From the NCBI RefSeq assembly GCF_000424445.1, contig NZ_AUJX01000009.1, positions 1-64,000 on the forward strand: 64,000 bases of DNA. The letters run 5' to 3'. The notes under the pieces were generated by a model. That model had not been told where the DNA came from. It saw only the letters and a list, made by a program, of their open reading frames with translations, and ran no database searches. This document shows positions 1 through 7,489 of the stretch, piece after piece. The DNA comes from Oribacterium sp. NK2B42. GTDB lineage: Bacteria > Bacillota > Clostridia > Lachnospirales > Lachnospiraceae. Made by a program: the position numbers and the translations under genes. The stretch's first letter is position 1, and every line of letters starts with the position of its first letter.

Positions 1-32
1 ATTGCTATGATTTTTTCTTCCTGTTTTCCCAT
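1..32 (-). CDS. 5' end of an unidentified gene (runs off the window)
   Basis: Only the first codons are visible: ATG at 32, reading MGKQEEKIIAI before the window edge. An AGGAG lies 8 nt upstream of the ATG, and an extended -10 (TGCTATACT on the minus strand, 52-60) lies further up. The start resembles ParA/Soj ATPases, which often begin with a short lead followed by IIAI before the Walker motif. Ten residues cannot establish that, so no function is assigned. Confidence 0.4.
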   Translation of the reverse strand, partial: MGKQEEKIIA

Positions 33-51
33 GACTGTTTCTCCTGAAAAA

Positions 52-122
52 AGTATAGCAAAAAGCTCGATTTTACGCGAATTTCAAGGATTTGACATTC
101 CGTCAAAATGACATGTGTATAA
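52..122 (-). promoter_or_regulatory. Upstream region of the edge gene: extended -10, palindrome and a DnaA-box match
   Basis: TGCTATACT (52-60, minus strand) is a good extended -10. A perfect palindrome with arms TTTGAC and GTCAAA around ATTCC lies at 91-107 and could be an operator. TGTGTATAA at 114-122 is a 9/9 match on the minus strand to the DnaA box TTATNCACA, and 205-213 is an 8/9 match. The role is inferred. Confidence 0.3.
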
Positions 123-242
123 GCTTATGATTCGTCAGAAACCGAAAAAAATCGGACATGGATTTCCACATTTTCTGACATATGTACCAGAATAAACCGC
201 GAATTGTGGATTACACAGATGATATAGGAGTTAATTTAAAAA

Positions 243-275
243 ATCCGAGAGGCTGTCCACAACAGCGTCTCGGAT
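243..275 (-). terminator. Intrinsic terminator-like hairpin (minus strand)
   Basis: Arms ATCCGAGA and TCTCGGAT enclose an inner GCTGT/ACAGC stem. On the minus strand the hairpin is followed by TTTTTTAAATT. No minus-strand gene is recognisable just upstream, so it may end antisense transcription. Confidence 0.5.
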
Positions 276-384
276 CCTTTGAAAAATATATTTTTAAATT
301 CAGCGTTTTTAACAATATGAAATAGTAGGGGTGTGAACAGTAACATGGAGAGTGAGTATAAGGATGATGGCACACCTGTTATCA

Positions 385-413
385 TTGACAATGTACAGGA
401 TTCATAGTATTAT
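385..413 (+). promoter_or_regulatory. Strong sigma-A type promoter
   Basis: TTGACA at 385-390 and TATTAT at 408-413 are separated by exactly 17 nt. Transcription should start near 420. No protein-coding frame follows before the terminator ending near 547. Confidence 0.55.
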
Positions 414-419
414 TCATTT

Positions 420-547
420 GAGAGGAGCAGAATCTGAGGACGGAACAGGCAGCCGTCACGCCCTTGTGGCCTTAAAGAGATGTAGATTGTCACCTACCTA
501 TTTTGTTTTCTTATAGAATTTCCGTCTAAGCTATAGGCGGTTTTTTT
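420..547 (+). ncRNA. Candidate small RNA of about 128 nt
   Basis: This stretch runs from a near-consensus promoter to an intrinsic terminator and has no convincing ORF. It can form a GACGG/CCGTC hairpin near its 5' third. I do not recognise a known riboswitch, 6S, SRP or tmRNA signature. It might instead be a leader or decoy RNA linked to the Rpn-family gene downstream; the existence of a transcript is inferred. Confidence 0.35.
522..547 (+). terminator. Intrinsic terminator
   Basis: CCGTCTA (522-528) pairs with TAGGCGG (534-540) with one T-G pair, followed by seven T residues. It is oriented to end the candidate small RNA. Confidence 0.65.
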
Positions 548-600
548 ATTGTCCTGGAACTGGTTTTTGGACTCCGGGTACCAGTATACAGAAATGCACT

Positions 601-832
601 ATGTAGTCTGAATTTAGACGATATGCAAATCTTTCAGGCTGTGATATGATGCTCAGGTCAAAAGACATGCAGTTCTTTTCAATCTCAAAATATCTTATTC
701 TTCATCTTAGCTTTATGCATCATTTTAATAGATTCCAAATTTAAATCCATCCTTTAAAAGTACAAAACCCGATCATTAAAAATGACGGCTGTCTTTTTCG
801 TAATGAAATGAACTGCATATCATTATTTTTCC
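601..832. repeat. Duplicated leader segment, copy 1 of 2
   Basis: This 232-bp noncoding block precedes the intact Rpn-family gene. It is nearly identical to 3991-4222 upstream of the truncated paralogue; the mismatches I see are mainly near positions 643-650. It ends in the TTTTCC just before the Shine-Dalgarno of the gene. Confidence 0.85.
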
Positions 833-852
833 GGAGGTGCAATTACTATTAT

Positions 853-1821
853 ATGGGAAAGAAAGATGTTCTTACTAAAATGTATCTTGGGCAGAACGAA
901 ATCTTTGCTGATGCCTTTAACTATTATTTGTTTGATGGAAAGCCCTTGATCAAAACATCGGATCTGTCAGAGAAGGATATCACAGAACTATCCGCCATCT
1001 ATAAAACCGGCAAATTATTTGACAGTCAGAAATTCAGAGATGTTCTGAGGCTTTCTAATATCAAGCGTTATGGGCAAACCACTCTTGTCCTTCTTGGTAT
1101 TGAAGGTCAGGCAGATGTGCATTATGCAATGCCGGTGAGGGATTATCTGTACGATGCATTAAACTATGCAGCTCAAGTTGACGATATAAAGAGGGATCAC
1201 GAAAAGGCGAAGGATCTAAGTGGTGCTGAAAAAATATCCGGATTTTCCAAAGAAGATCGTATATTGCCGGTGATCACACTTTGTATATGTTTTGATAACA
1301 ACGCATGGGACGGTCCCAGGTCTCTTTATGATATGTTTGATGATATTCCGGAGGAAATATTGAAATATGTAAACAACTACAAACTCAATCTTATAACTCC
1401 AAATGAAATCAACGATTTTGGGAGATTCAACAGTGAGCTCGGTACCGTTTTAAAATTCATACAGATTTCAGATAACAAAACAGCAACTCGTGATATACTG
1501 AACTCAGGTGAATACGAAAATATCAGTACAGATACTGTAAATATGATCAATGAATATACCGGTGCTAAGATTTCTACAGAAAACGCAGAAGGAGGACATG
1601 TTAATATGGGTAATGCATGGAAAGAATTAATGGATGATATACGTACAGAAGCTCTTACAGAAGGGCGTACAGAAGGGCGTATTGAAGGTCAATCTAAGGG
1701 GGAAGATATGCTCGCCAAGCTTCTAAAGAAGCTTGATCCGGGAAGTGCTGAATTCATTAAGGCTTTAAACGCTACATCCAACGAAAGACAGGAAATGTAT
1801 ATAAAATACGGCATTAAATAA
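853..1821 (+). CDS. Rpn-family recombination-promoting nuclease / putative transposase (PD-(D/E)XK)
   Basis: The 322-residue protein resembles the Rpn/YhgA-like family of PD-(D/E)XK DNA nucleases, known to promote RecA-independent recombination and mobilisation. The N-terminal third carries the nuclease-like stretch with the GIEGQ segment (about residues 82-86). The C-terminus has the short EGR repeats (TEGRTEGRIEGQ) typical of the family, then a charged tail. I choose ATG 853 (MGKKDVLTK) because the family starts this way; GGAGGT at 833-838 is 14 nt upstream, somewhat far. An in-frame ATG at 808 lacks a good site. It is a single gene with its own terminator, and a shortened paralogue lies 3.4 kb downstream. 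Confidence 0.8.
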   Translation: MGKKDVLTKMYLGQNEIFADAFNYYLFDGKPLIKTSDLSEKDITELSAIYKTGKLFDSQKFRDVLRLSNIKRYGQTTLVLLGIEGQADVHYAMPVRDYLYDALNYAAQVDDIKRDHEKAKDLSGAEKISGFSKEDRILPVITLCICFDNNAWDGPRSLYDMFDDIPEEILKYVNNYKLNLITPNEINDFGRFNSELGTVLKFIQISDNKTATRDILNSGEYENISTDTVNMINEYTGAKISTENAEGGHVNMGNAWKELMDDIRTEALTEGRTEGRIEGQSKGEDMLAKLLKKLDPGSAEFIKALNATSNERQEMYIKYGIK

Positions 1822-1866
1822 CAGCAAACACAAGCAGGGTCGATTTCTGTTACCCTTCAAAACTCA

Positions 1867-1900
1867 GGACTATAGCATCCAATGCTATAGTCCCTTTGCT
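1867..1900 (+). terminator. Intrinsic terminator of the Rpn-family gene
   Basis: A perfect 12-bp stem, GGACTATAGCAT with ATGCTATAGTCC, has a 3-nt loop and is followed by a T-rich run. It sits 45 bp after the stop codon. Confidence 0.7.
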
Positions 1901-1975
1901 TTTAACCTGTAACGATCCTTGCCATATTCTCCCGATCATATCTGTCTTCATTTCGAAGCTGATCACCTGACATTC

Positions 1976-1994
1976 GGGTGCCTGTCACCCTTAA
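1976..1994. repeat. Short palindromic repeat, family A, copy 1
   Basis: GGGTGCCTGTCACCCTTAA contains a GGGTG/CACCC stem and is identical to 3537-3555. The TTAA end supplies the stop codon of the truncated nucleotidyltransferase. GGTGACAGGCACC-type palindromes are, to my knowledge, REP-like elements often mobilised by Y1 REP-associated transposases; that link is inference here. Confidence 0.7.
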
Positions 1995-2236
1995 ATGATA
2001 TCCAACAACTTGTCATACATTGCCTCGTCCTCATTTACGATTATCATGGCAATATCAACGTCGGAATCTTCATCTGCCGTTCCGCGAGCTACAGAACCAT
2101 ACAGTATTATGGATTTTAAATTATTTCCGTATATAGATTTGACTTCATCTACAAACCAATCTTTGATTCCGCTGCAGATTTTGCGCCCGACTATGATGAA
2201 AATCGGGTTATAGAAGCTATATTGGGATAGGGACAA
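1991..2236 (-). pseudogene. Truncated minimal nucleotidyltransferase (MNT/HEPN-type)
   Basis: The reading frame holds the signature GSVARGTADEDSDVDI of the minimal nucleotidyltransferase family. These proteins are usually about 100 residues or more and pair with HEPN partners as toxin-antitoxin modules. Here the protein stops shortly after the motif, and the TAA stop lies inside the family A repeat. The homologous N-terminus probably begins nearer to the KDWFVDEVKSIYG segment, and the first 22 residues look non-homologous. No HEPN gene is adjacent. I read it as a remnant cut at a repeat insertion or recombination point. Confidence 0.65.
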
Positions 2237-2305
2237 TTTCTGTCATTCTTCATCATAATCAGGTGCAAATTAAGAGTTTCCGATACTCTTATGGAGGTTT
2301 AGCCA

Positions 2306-3352
2306 TCATTCAAACAGCTGCCACTTTTTAATTATCTCAGCAAATCTCGGCAGACAATATATGACTTTTCCATGACCATTTTCTCTGATGAGTCCTTTAT
2401 CTATCAGCCTGCGTCGATAAACAGCCATTTGATTTGATTTCATATTTAGTTTCTCTCGAATCATAGATACATCTTCTATGCCTTCTGACATGATTATCAG
2501 GAATTCTCTGTCCCTATCCGAAAGTTCGCTCCAAAGCTTTGCATAGACATTCCTATCTAACTGATTATCATATTCATCAAGTACTTTTTCCCAAGGCTCA
2601 CCATCATATTTCCACCTCATATATCCCAGTGCCTGAAATGCAAATGAATACCCTTTTGTAAGTTTGGCCATTTCCACTGCTTCTTCATCACTTATATTGA
2701 AGACCTTTTTATAATCCTGAGAAACCAGGTACAGTCCCAATGGTTCCAGTACTATCTTGGGCATTCGATAAAGAAACGTGAGGGTCTTTTCATTTTGCAG
2801 GTCGGAAATATTATCATATAGCCCTGTCATCAAGAGGTATATAGGAAGATCCTCACGGATATATATCTGATACTGACTGACAAATGGTCTCACAAACTCA
2901 TTGTTTACAACCTCATCCAACATTATAAGAACACGTTTTCCTGCTGTTTTTATCAAAGATAGCATTTTCCCGACAGTTACAGCCATATGAACCGGGACAT
3001 TTTCCTGGTGTATAGAAACTCCTGCAACAGCTATGGATATATTGATATCAGCTTTTGAGAATAAAGGCTTAAGGATAGGATTTTCATAAAGTGCAGACGC
3101 TATAGTTTGAAGTATATCTCTTTCCGGATTGACATTGATCATAATCCATCTTGAATAGTCCTTCATCTCTTTAGCTATAGAGGTCATTGCAACTGTTTTC
3201 CCGCATCCTCTTACACCCGTAAGAATACACGCCATGTATGGTGGTGTTTCAGAGTTAAATGTTGAAACTATTTCGTCAACCACTTCCGGTCTTGATATAT
3301 ATTGATTGGGTTTAATTCCAAATGCTATTGTGTATGGATTTTGTCCTTTCAT
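2306..3352 (-). CDS. P-loop ATPase with winged-helix C-terminus (STAND/AAA-like)
   Basis: A 348-residue ATP-binding protein of the ORC/STAND-like AAA group seen in Lachnospiraceae. Walker A is GVRGCGKT (about residue 46), Walker B is VLIMLDEV, and sensor-like LLMTG follows. The C-terminal third looks like a helix-turn-helix (LNMKSNQMAVYRRRLIDKGLI). I choose ATG 3352 because GGAGG lies 5 nt upstream; ATG 3364 and 3427 are possible but less supported. The gene stands alone between two copies of the family A repeat, next to the truncated nucleotidyltransferase. Its substrate is unknown; such proteins are often linked to mobile DNA or defence. Confidence 0.75.
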   Translation of the reverse strand: MKGQNPYTIAFGIKPNQYISRPEVVDEIVSTFNSETPPYMACILTGVRGCGKTVAMTSIAKEMKDYSRWIMINVNPERDILQTIASALYENPILKPLFSKADINISIAVAGVSIHQENVPVHMAVTVGKMLSLIKTAGKRVLIMLDEVVNNEFVRPFVSQYQIYIREDLPIYLLMTGLYDNISDLQNEKTLTFLYRMPKIVLEPLGLYLVSQDYKKVFNISDEEAVEMAKLTKGYSFAFQALGYMRWKYDGEPWEKVLDEYDNQLDRNVYAKLWSELSDRDREFLIIMSEGIEDVSMIREKLNMKSNQMAVYRRRLIDKGLIRENGHGKVIYCLPRFAEIIKKWQLFE

Positions 3353-3536
3353 TTCTACCTCCATCAAGATATCACCATATCTTTTTGCACGAGTGATGAA
3401 AAACAGCACATTATCATCACACCTCACATTTAAGACAATCAGCTTTTATATCCGAAAACATGCTTTATATTCCTTTATATATCTTTATATATCATTATTC
3501 CTTTTATATTTCAACACCTAATAATCTAAAACCATT

Positions 3537-3555
3537 GGGTGCCTGTCACCCTTAA
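3537..3555. repeat. Short palindromic repeat, family A, copy 2
   Basis: Identical to 1976-1994. Here the sequence continues into AAGGTGACC, so a second overlapping stem (GTCACC/GGTGAC around CTTAA) can form. Together the two copies bracket the ATPase gene. Confidence 0.7.
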
Positions 3556-3617
3556 GGTGACCTCTGTTTATCATAGAAATCTCTTATGAGAAATCTTACA
3601 AATGGAGGAACTTGCGT

Positions 3618-3719
3618 ATGCTAACCATAAATGACCTAATCACAGTGCTTGCACTGTGTGCGACTTTCTACAGTCTTGGTTACATGCATGGAAAGCATGA
3701 TTCCAAGACACAAAAATAA
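3618..3719 (+). CDS. Small hydrophobic peptide, likely type I toxin (holin-like/Fst-like)
   Basis: ATG at 3618 encodes 33 residues beginning MLTINDLITVLALCATFYSL and ending in a charged tail GKHDSKTQK. GGAGG (3604-3608) lies 9 nt upstream. The layout, a short N-terminus, one hydrophobic helix and a basic C-terminus, is that of the small putative holin-like toxins of Firmicutes. The stop codon overlaps the start of a bidirectional terminator, and a convergent antisense promoter lies about 100 bp downstream, as in Fst/TxpA-type type I modules. Toxicity is inferred, not seen. Confidence 0.7.
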   Translation: MLTINDLITVLALCATFYSLGYMHGKHDSKTQK

Positions 3720-3806
3720 CCGCCCACAAGCCTCAGAAACTTGAGCGGTTATTTTTTCAATAATCATCAACCTGGGCTAACCGTCTACCGGTAGCACTTC
3801 TTTTCA
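3711..3806 (-). ncRNA. Antisense RNA antitoxin of the type I module
   Basis: A promoter on the minus strand starts a transcript near 3806 that runs toward the toxin and ends at the shared hairpin at 3715-3753. The RNA would be about 95 nt and would base-pair with the 3' end of the toxin mRNA. This is the standard arrangement of RNAII/RatA-like antitoxins. Confidence 0.6.
3715..3757. terminator. Bidirectional terminator shared by toxin mRNA and antisense RNA
   Basis: AATAACCGC (3715-3723) pairs with GCGGTTATT (3745-3753). TTTTTT follows on the plus strand and TTTTTG on the minus strand, so it can terminate both convergent transcripts. Confidence 0.75.
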
Positions 3807-3812
3807 GTTACT

Positions 3813-3841
3813 ATACTACCATCACTGCTCATTATCGTCAA
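3813..3841 (-). promoter_or_regulatory. Promoter of the antisense antitoxin RNA
   Basis: On the minus strand TTGACG (3841-3836) and TAGTAT (3818-3813) are separated by exactly 17 nt, a good sigma-A promoter pointing toward the toxin gene. Confidence 0.6.
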
Positions 3842-3990
3842 ACAGATAATCATTTATCCGGAAGAGCTGTAAAGTCCTTGCTTTATGGAAAAGTCATCCC
3901 TTTTCAACAAATCTTGTAAGCTTATACTTTTATTTTCGTCATAAAAAGATTCTTTCATAAGAGGAACAGAATGGCATGCAGAAAAACGCC

Positions 3991-4222
3991 ATGTAGTCTG
4001 AATTTAGACGATATGCAAATCTGTCAGGGTGTGATATGATGCTCAGGTCAAAAGACATGCAGTTCTTTTCAATCTCAAAATATCTTATTCTTCATCTTAG
4101 CTTTATGCATCATTTTAATAGATTCCAAATTTAAATCCATCCTTTAAAAGTACAAAACCCGATCATTAAAAATGACGGCTGTCTTTTTCGTAATGAAATG
4201 AACTGCATATCATTATTTTTCC
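3991..4222. repeat. Duplicated leader segment, copy 2 of 2
   Basis: Near-identical to 601-832. It shows that the Rpn-family gene was copied together with its upstream region. Confidence 0.85.
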
Positions 4223-4759
4223 AAGAAAGATCGTATATTGCCGGTGATCACACTTTGTATATGTTTTGATAACAACGCGTGGGACGGTCCCAGGTCTCTT
4301 TATGATATGTTTGGTGATATTCCGGAGGAAATATTGAAATATGTAAACAACTATAAACTCAATCTTATAACTCCAAATGAAATCAACGATTTTGGGAGAT
4401 TCAACAGTGAGCTAGGAGCAGTCTTAAAATTCATACAGATTTCAGATAATAAAACTGCTACTTGTGATATACTCGATTTAGTTAAATACGAACAAATCAG
4501 TACAGATACTGTTAATATGATTAATGAATATACCGGTGCTAAAATTTCGACAGAAAATGCAGAAGGAGGACGTGTTAATATGGGTAATGCCTGGAAGGAA
4601 TTGATGGAAGATTTACGTGCCGAAGGTCAATCTAATGGTGAAGAAATGCTGGCCAAACTTCTAAAGAAGCTTGACCCCGGAAGTGCTGAATTCAATAAGG
4701 CATTGAACGCTACTTCCGTTGAAAGACAGGAAATGTATATAAAATACGGCATTAAGTAA
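4223..4759 (+). pseudogene. 5'-deleted duplicate of the Rpn-family gene
   Basis: The frame is clearly paralogous to the C-terminal 60 percent of the gene at 853-1821 but lacks the start codon, Shine-Dalgarno and about 130 N-terminal residues including the nuclease-like core. The junction joins the leader's TTTTCC to a second TTTTCC inside the gene, equal to a 416-bp deletion between 6-nt direct repeats in copy 1 coordinates. The EGR repeat region is also shorter. The remaining frame has no stop, and the first available start is a TTG at 4238 without a ribosome site, so a product is unlikely. Confidence 0.8.
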
Positions 4760-4773
4760 TCGAAAATACAAGT

Positions 4774-4809
4774 GAAGGGCTATGGCATGTTTAGATGCCA
4801 TAGCCCTTC
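4774..4809. terminator. Bidirectional terminator between the Rpn remnant and loaP
   Basis: A perfect 15-bp stem, GAAGGGCTATGGCAT with ATGCCATAGCCCTTC, has a 6-nt loop and lies between two convergent genes. T-runs on both sides are weak. Confidence 0.6.
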
Positions 4810-4826
4810 CATGTTAATCAACCAAC

Positions 4827-5402
4827 CTAAGCCTTCACGATCTTAGCCATCTTCTCTGTATCAAATTCATCGGCGGTCTCAAGCTCATCTTTTGAAACAG
4901 ACTTCACAATTTCAAGTCCGATGTTTACTTCCACCTCTCGTCCCATCATGGTAACGCAGATGGTGGCTCTTCTTTTATGGCGGTCAAGTTTTCTGATTTC
5001 GCCTGTCCAGCCTTTAAAGGAGCCTGAGGTTATCTCGATCATATCGTCTACACGATAGCCTTCCGAATTCCGAACGATATGCTCTTCTCCACCAAGTCTA
5101 CTGAGGTATTCCTCCTCTTCAGGTTTTATTGGTGTGATTATGTCATCCACCCGGAGCAGCTTCAGAGGATGTTTTTCTTTTCTTAGCCTATAATCAAAAT
5201 CTTCGGCTTTTTCAGCATTGATATCAACAAATATATATCCCGGAAAAAACGGATTTGTGTCCTTGATCCAGCTGCCTTTTACCTTATATTCCATTTCATT
5301 TTCAAAAACGAATACGGGCTCATCTTCTGCTGCCACATCGCATCGGACTTCTTCGGCAGCCTTGTACTCTTTGCCTTTCATTGTCTGGATCACGTACCAC
5401 AT
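4827..5402 (-). CDS. loaP: NusG-family processive antiterminator, LoaP-like
   Basis: A 191-residue NusG paralogue. The N-terminal NGN domain begins WYVIQTMKGKE and contains FFPGYIFVD, and a KOW domain follows at about residues 120-165 (VDDMIEITSGSFKGWTGEI). LoaP proteins act on long surface-polysaccharide or secondary-metabolite operons, letting RNA polymerase read through terminators; they usually sit at the front of the target operon. Here the gene is the last of five minus-strand genes of a CDP-pentitol cluster, 46 bp after the dehydrogenase, and faces the accessory island. Housekeeping NusG normally lies by secE, so this is the specialised paralogue. Confidence 0.8.
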   Translation of the reverse strand: MWYVIQTMKGKEYKAAEEVRCDVAAEDEPVFVFENEMEYKVKGSWIKDTNPFFPGYIFVDINAEKAEDFDYRLRKEKHPLKLLRVDDIITPIKPEEEEYLSRLGGEEHIVRNSEGYRVDDMIEITSGSFKGWTGEIRKLDRHKRRATICVTMMGREVEVNIGLEIVKSVSKDELETADEFDTEKMAKIVKA

Positions 5403-5448
5403 TAACCTTTCCCTCCATGAGTCATGTATCTAATCAGCAGTCAAAAAT

Positions 5449-6510
5449 TCATGGCAGTACCATTATCTTAATGTAGTCTTCTTTCTTATCACGCATAACA
5501 AGAAGTCCTTTTTCAAGCTCAGAAAGCTGTAACTCATGGGTTATGAGCTTTTCGGGATGAATGTTCCCTGCCGCAAGACTTTTAAGCACATAATGCCAGT
5601 CATCCTTTTCTGCCTCCGGATCATCCCCAAGATAAGAGGAGTTCCAGGTACCTCTTATACGGAGCTGCTTTCTCAGGATCTTCCAGTAGTCCCCCTGGAT
5701 TAATGTCATATCCCCGGCCGGATTGCCAACCAGGCATAACTGTCCTCCGGCTTTCACCATGCCAAAGCCTTGCTCCGCGGTCTCGTTCCTACCCACACAT
5801 TCAAAATAAGCATCAGCTCCGAGACCTGAAGTCTTTTCCTTTACCCATGCTTTCGCATCCCCGCTTTTGATGTCAAAATAGTGCTCTTCCGGTAGTCCGA
5901 TATCAAGAAGTGTCTTTTTCTGGAACTCCTTATTTCCCAGGGCATACACCTTCTTTATTCCTCTATCAAGAAGGAACATTATAAGCAATTGCCCTATGGT
6001 TCCCGCGCCGCATACCAGCACACTATCGTCACTATCCAACTCAAGCTGCCTCATGGCATGAACTGCCACCGCCATGGGTTCCAGCATGGCCGCCTGCTCA
6101 AAGGAAACATTATCCGGAAGCTCTATGAGATTCCACTTCGGTACTGCTGCGTATTCAGCAAAGCCCCCGTCAGTTCTCGAGCCGAGATAACTGTAGTTCG
6201 AACACATCTCATATTTTTTTGACAGACACGCAGGGCACTTCTTGCAGGGTATCAGCGGGAATATCCCCATCCTTTTTCCGATGAGTTCTTTATCCACGGG
6301 ATCCCCGGTCTTCTCCACCACTCCGGAAAACTCATGTCCTATTATGATAGGCATCTTGTGGGCGCCGTTCTTATAGACTCTCGGCACATCCGAGCCGCAA
6401 ATGCCGCAGGCCTTCACCTTTACCAGCACCTGATCCGGTGCCAATGCCGGCTCCGGCACATTCTCGTAAAAATTTATATTTCCGACACTATCCAGCTTCC
6501 AGGCTTTCAT
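5449..6510 (-). CDS. Zinc-dependent medium-chain dehydrogenase, TarJ / polyol-5-phosphate dehydrogenase-like
   Basis: A 353-residue MDR-superfamily enzyme. It has the catalytic zinc signature ACGICGSDVPR (about 34-44), GHEFSGVVE, a structural zinc loop with four cysteines (PCKKCPACLSKKYEMCS), and the dinucleotide-binding VCGAGTIGQL. The sequence resembles galactitol-1-phosphate and sorbitol dehydrogenases. With a cytidylyltransferase and a pentose-phosphate epimerase beside it, reduction of ribulose- or xylulose-5-phosphate to a pentitol phosphate (TarJ role) is the best reading. It lies 131 bp after the cytidylyltransferase gene, with a family E repeat in its leader and GAGGAG before the ATG. 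Confidence 0.75.
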   Translation of the reverse strand: MKAWKLDSVGNINFYENVPEPALAPDQVLVKVKACGICGSDVPRVYKNGAHKMPIIIGHEFSGVVEKTGDPVDKELIGKRMGIFPLIPCKKCPACLSKKYEMCSNYSYLGSRTDGGFAEYAAVPKWNLIELPDNVSFEQAAMLEPMAVAVHAMRQLELDSDDSVLVCGAGTIGQLLIMFLLDRGIKKVYALGNKEFQKKTLLDIGLPEEHYFDIKSGDAKAWVKEKTSGLGADAYFECVGRNETAEQGFGMVKAGGQLCLVGNPAGDMTLIQGDYWKILRKQLRIRGTWNSSYLGDDPEAEKDDWHYVLKSLAAGNIHPEKLITHELQLSELEKGLLVMRDKKEDYIKIMVLP

Positions 6511-6532
6511 TTCTGTCTCCTCATCAATCAGC

Positions 6533-6594
6533 GCTGTTTTTGAGCCTTAATATCTGACACACAGATGCACATCTGACCGGCTCTATAAACGTAT
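6533..6594. repeat. Family E leader repeat, copy upstream of the dehydrogenase
   Basis: On the minus strand the core reads TTTATAGAGCCGGTCAGATG then CATCTGTGTGTCAG. It ends directly in the GATGAGGAG ribosome site of the downstream gene. Related copies lie near 21047, 57990 and 61284. Confidence 0.55.
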
Positions 6595-6641
6595 ACTTTT
6601 CGAAGTTCATTTTATCCGTATTTCGAAATACAGGTGTCACC

Positions 6642-7328
6642 TCAGCATTCCGCTCTGAATCTCTCCAGATCTTTCTTAGTTGTGATTTTATAATTATCCT
6701 CATCCCCCGGGATAGTCACGATATCCATCCCAGCAAGAAAAGCAGGTTCTGTGGAACCGTTAATGCTCCCCATCCTGCCATCTTCAATCATCTTCTCATT
6801 AGCCTTAAGGTATTTTCCGTAAAGAAAAAGCTCCGGAGCCTGCCCCGCCATGATTTCTTTTCGTTCAAGGAGAGCTGCTATTCTTCCGGTCTCATCTACC
6901 TTATATACGGTATCCTTCATTGAAAGTACCGGAAGCACTCCGTCATAACCCGTTAAGGCATTACTCATATTATTTATCAAAGCTTCCTTCAGCTTCGGTC
7001 TTGCGGCGTCATGAATGAGTACGGAATCGTCAGCATTGGTCTGACCCTTCATACGGAGAAGCCCGTTATATATGGACCACTGTCTGGTCTCACCGGGAAG
7101 GGCGAAGCCGGAAAATATGTGCCGGTCGTCATACTTACTGAAGACGTCCGCTATTGCCTCATGCCACTTCTCGCCTGCCACTATGACCATGGACTCTACT
7201 TCCCTGCATCGGGTCAATGTCTCGATGCTGTACTCGATGATCATCCTGTCATTCACTTTTAAATATTGTTTCGGGATGTCCTCCCCAAGTCTCGTGCCGG
7301 TTCCACCGGACAAAAGAATTGCCCTCAT
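6642..7328 (-). CDS. IspD/TarI-like cytidylyltransferase
   Basis: A 228-residue nucleotidyltransferase with the CTP-binding loop LSGGTGTRLG (6-15) and PKQYL, then HDAARP at about 105 and GSTEPAF at about 190, all typical of the IspD/TarI group. IspD makes CDP-methylerythritol and TarI makes CDP-ribitol. Next to a TarJ-like dehydrogenase and a CDP-glycerol-type transferase, CDP-pentitol synthesis is more likely than isoprenoid synthesis. The exact polyol is not decided by sequence. Confidence 0.75.
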   Translation of the reverse strand: MRAILLSGGTGTRLGEDIPKQYLKVNDRMIIEYSIETLTRCREVESMVIVAGEKWHEAIADVFSKYDDRHIFSGFALPGETRQWSIYNGLLRMKGQTNADDSVLIHDAARPKLKEALINNMSNALTGYDGVLPVLSMKDTVYKVDETGRIAALLERKEIMAGQAPELFLYGKYLKANEKMIEDGRMGSINGSTEPAFLAGMDIVTIPGDEDNYKITTKKDLERFRAEC

Positions 7329-7489
7329 AAAATAGTCCTTTGATTTCTATATGGTAGCGCACTATTCTCTATCCACTTTTTGCTATATACACATTATTTC
7401 CTGGGATTCACATTAAAGAACATTCTTTTTCCATTAACTAAAAAACGTCCTTCAATTCTCCTCGCCGGTAAAATATTCAATTAACTTCT

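Noticed and set aside
344-406. 20-codon ORF starting MESEYKDDGTPV
   Set aside because: The nearest purine-rich site is too far upstream, the ORF overlaps the predicted small-RNA promoter, and there is no support for translation.
2306-3352. Orc1/Cdc6-type replication initiator
   Set aside because: The fold is similar (AAA plus winged helix), but this is a bacterial STAND-like ATPase with no origin repeats beside it, so I left the function open.
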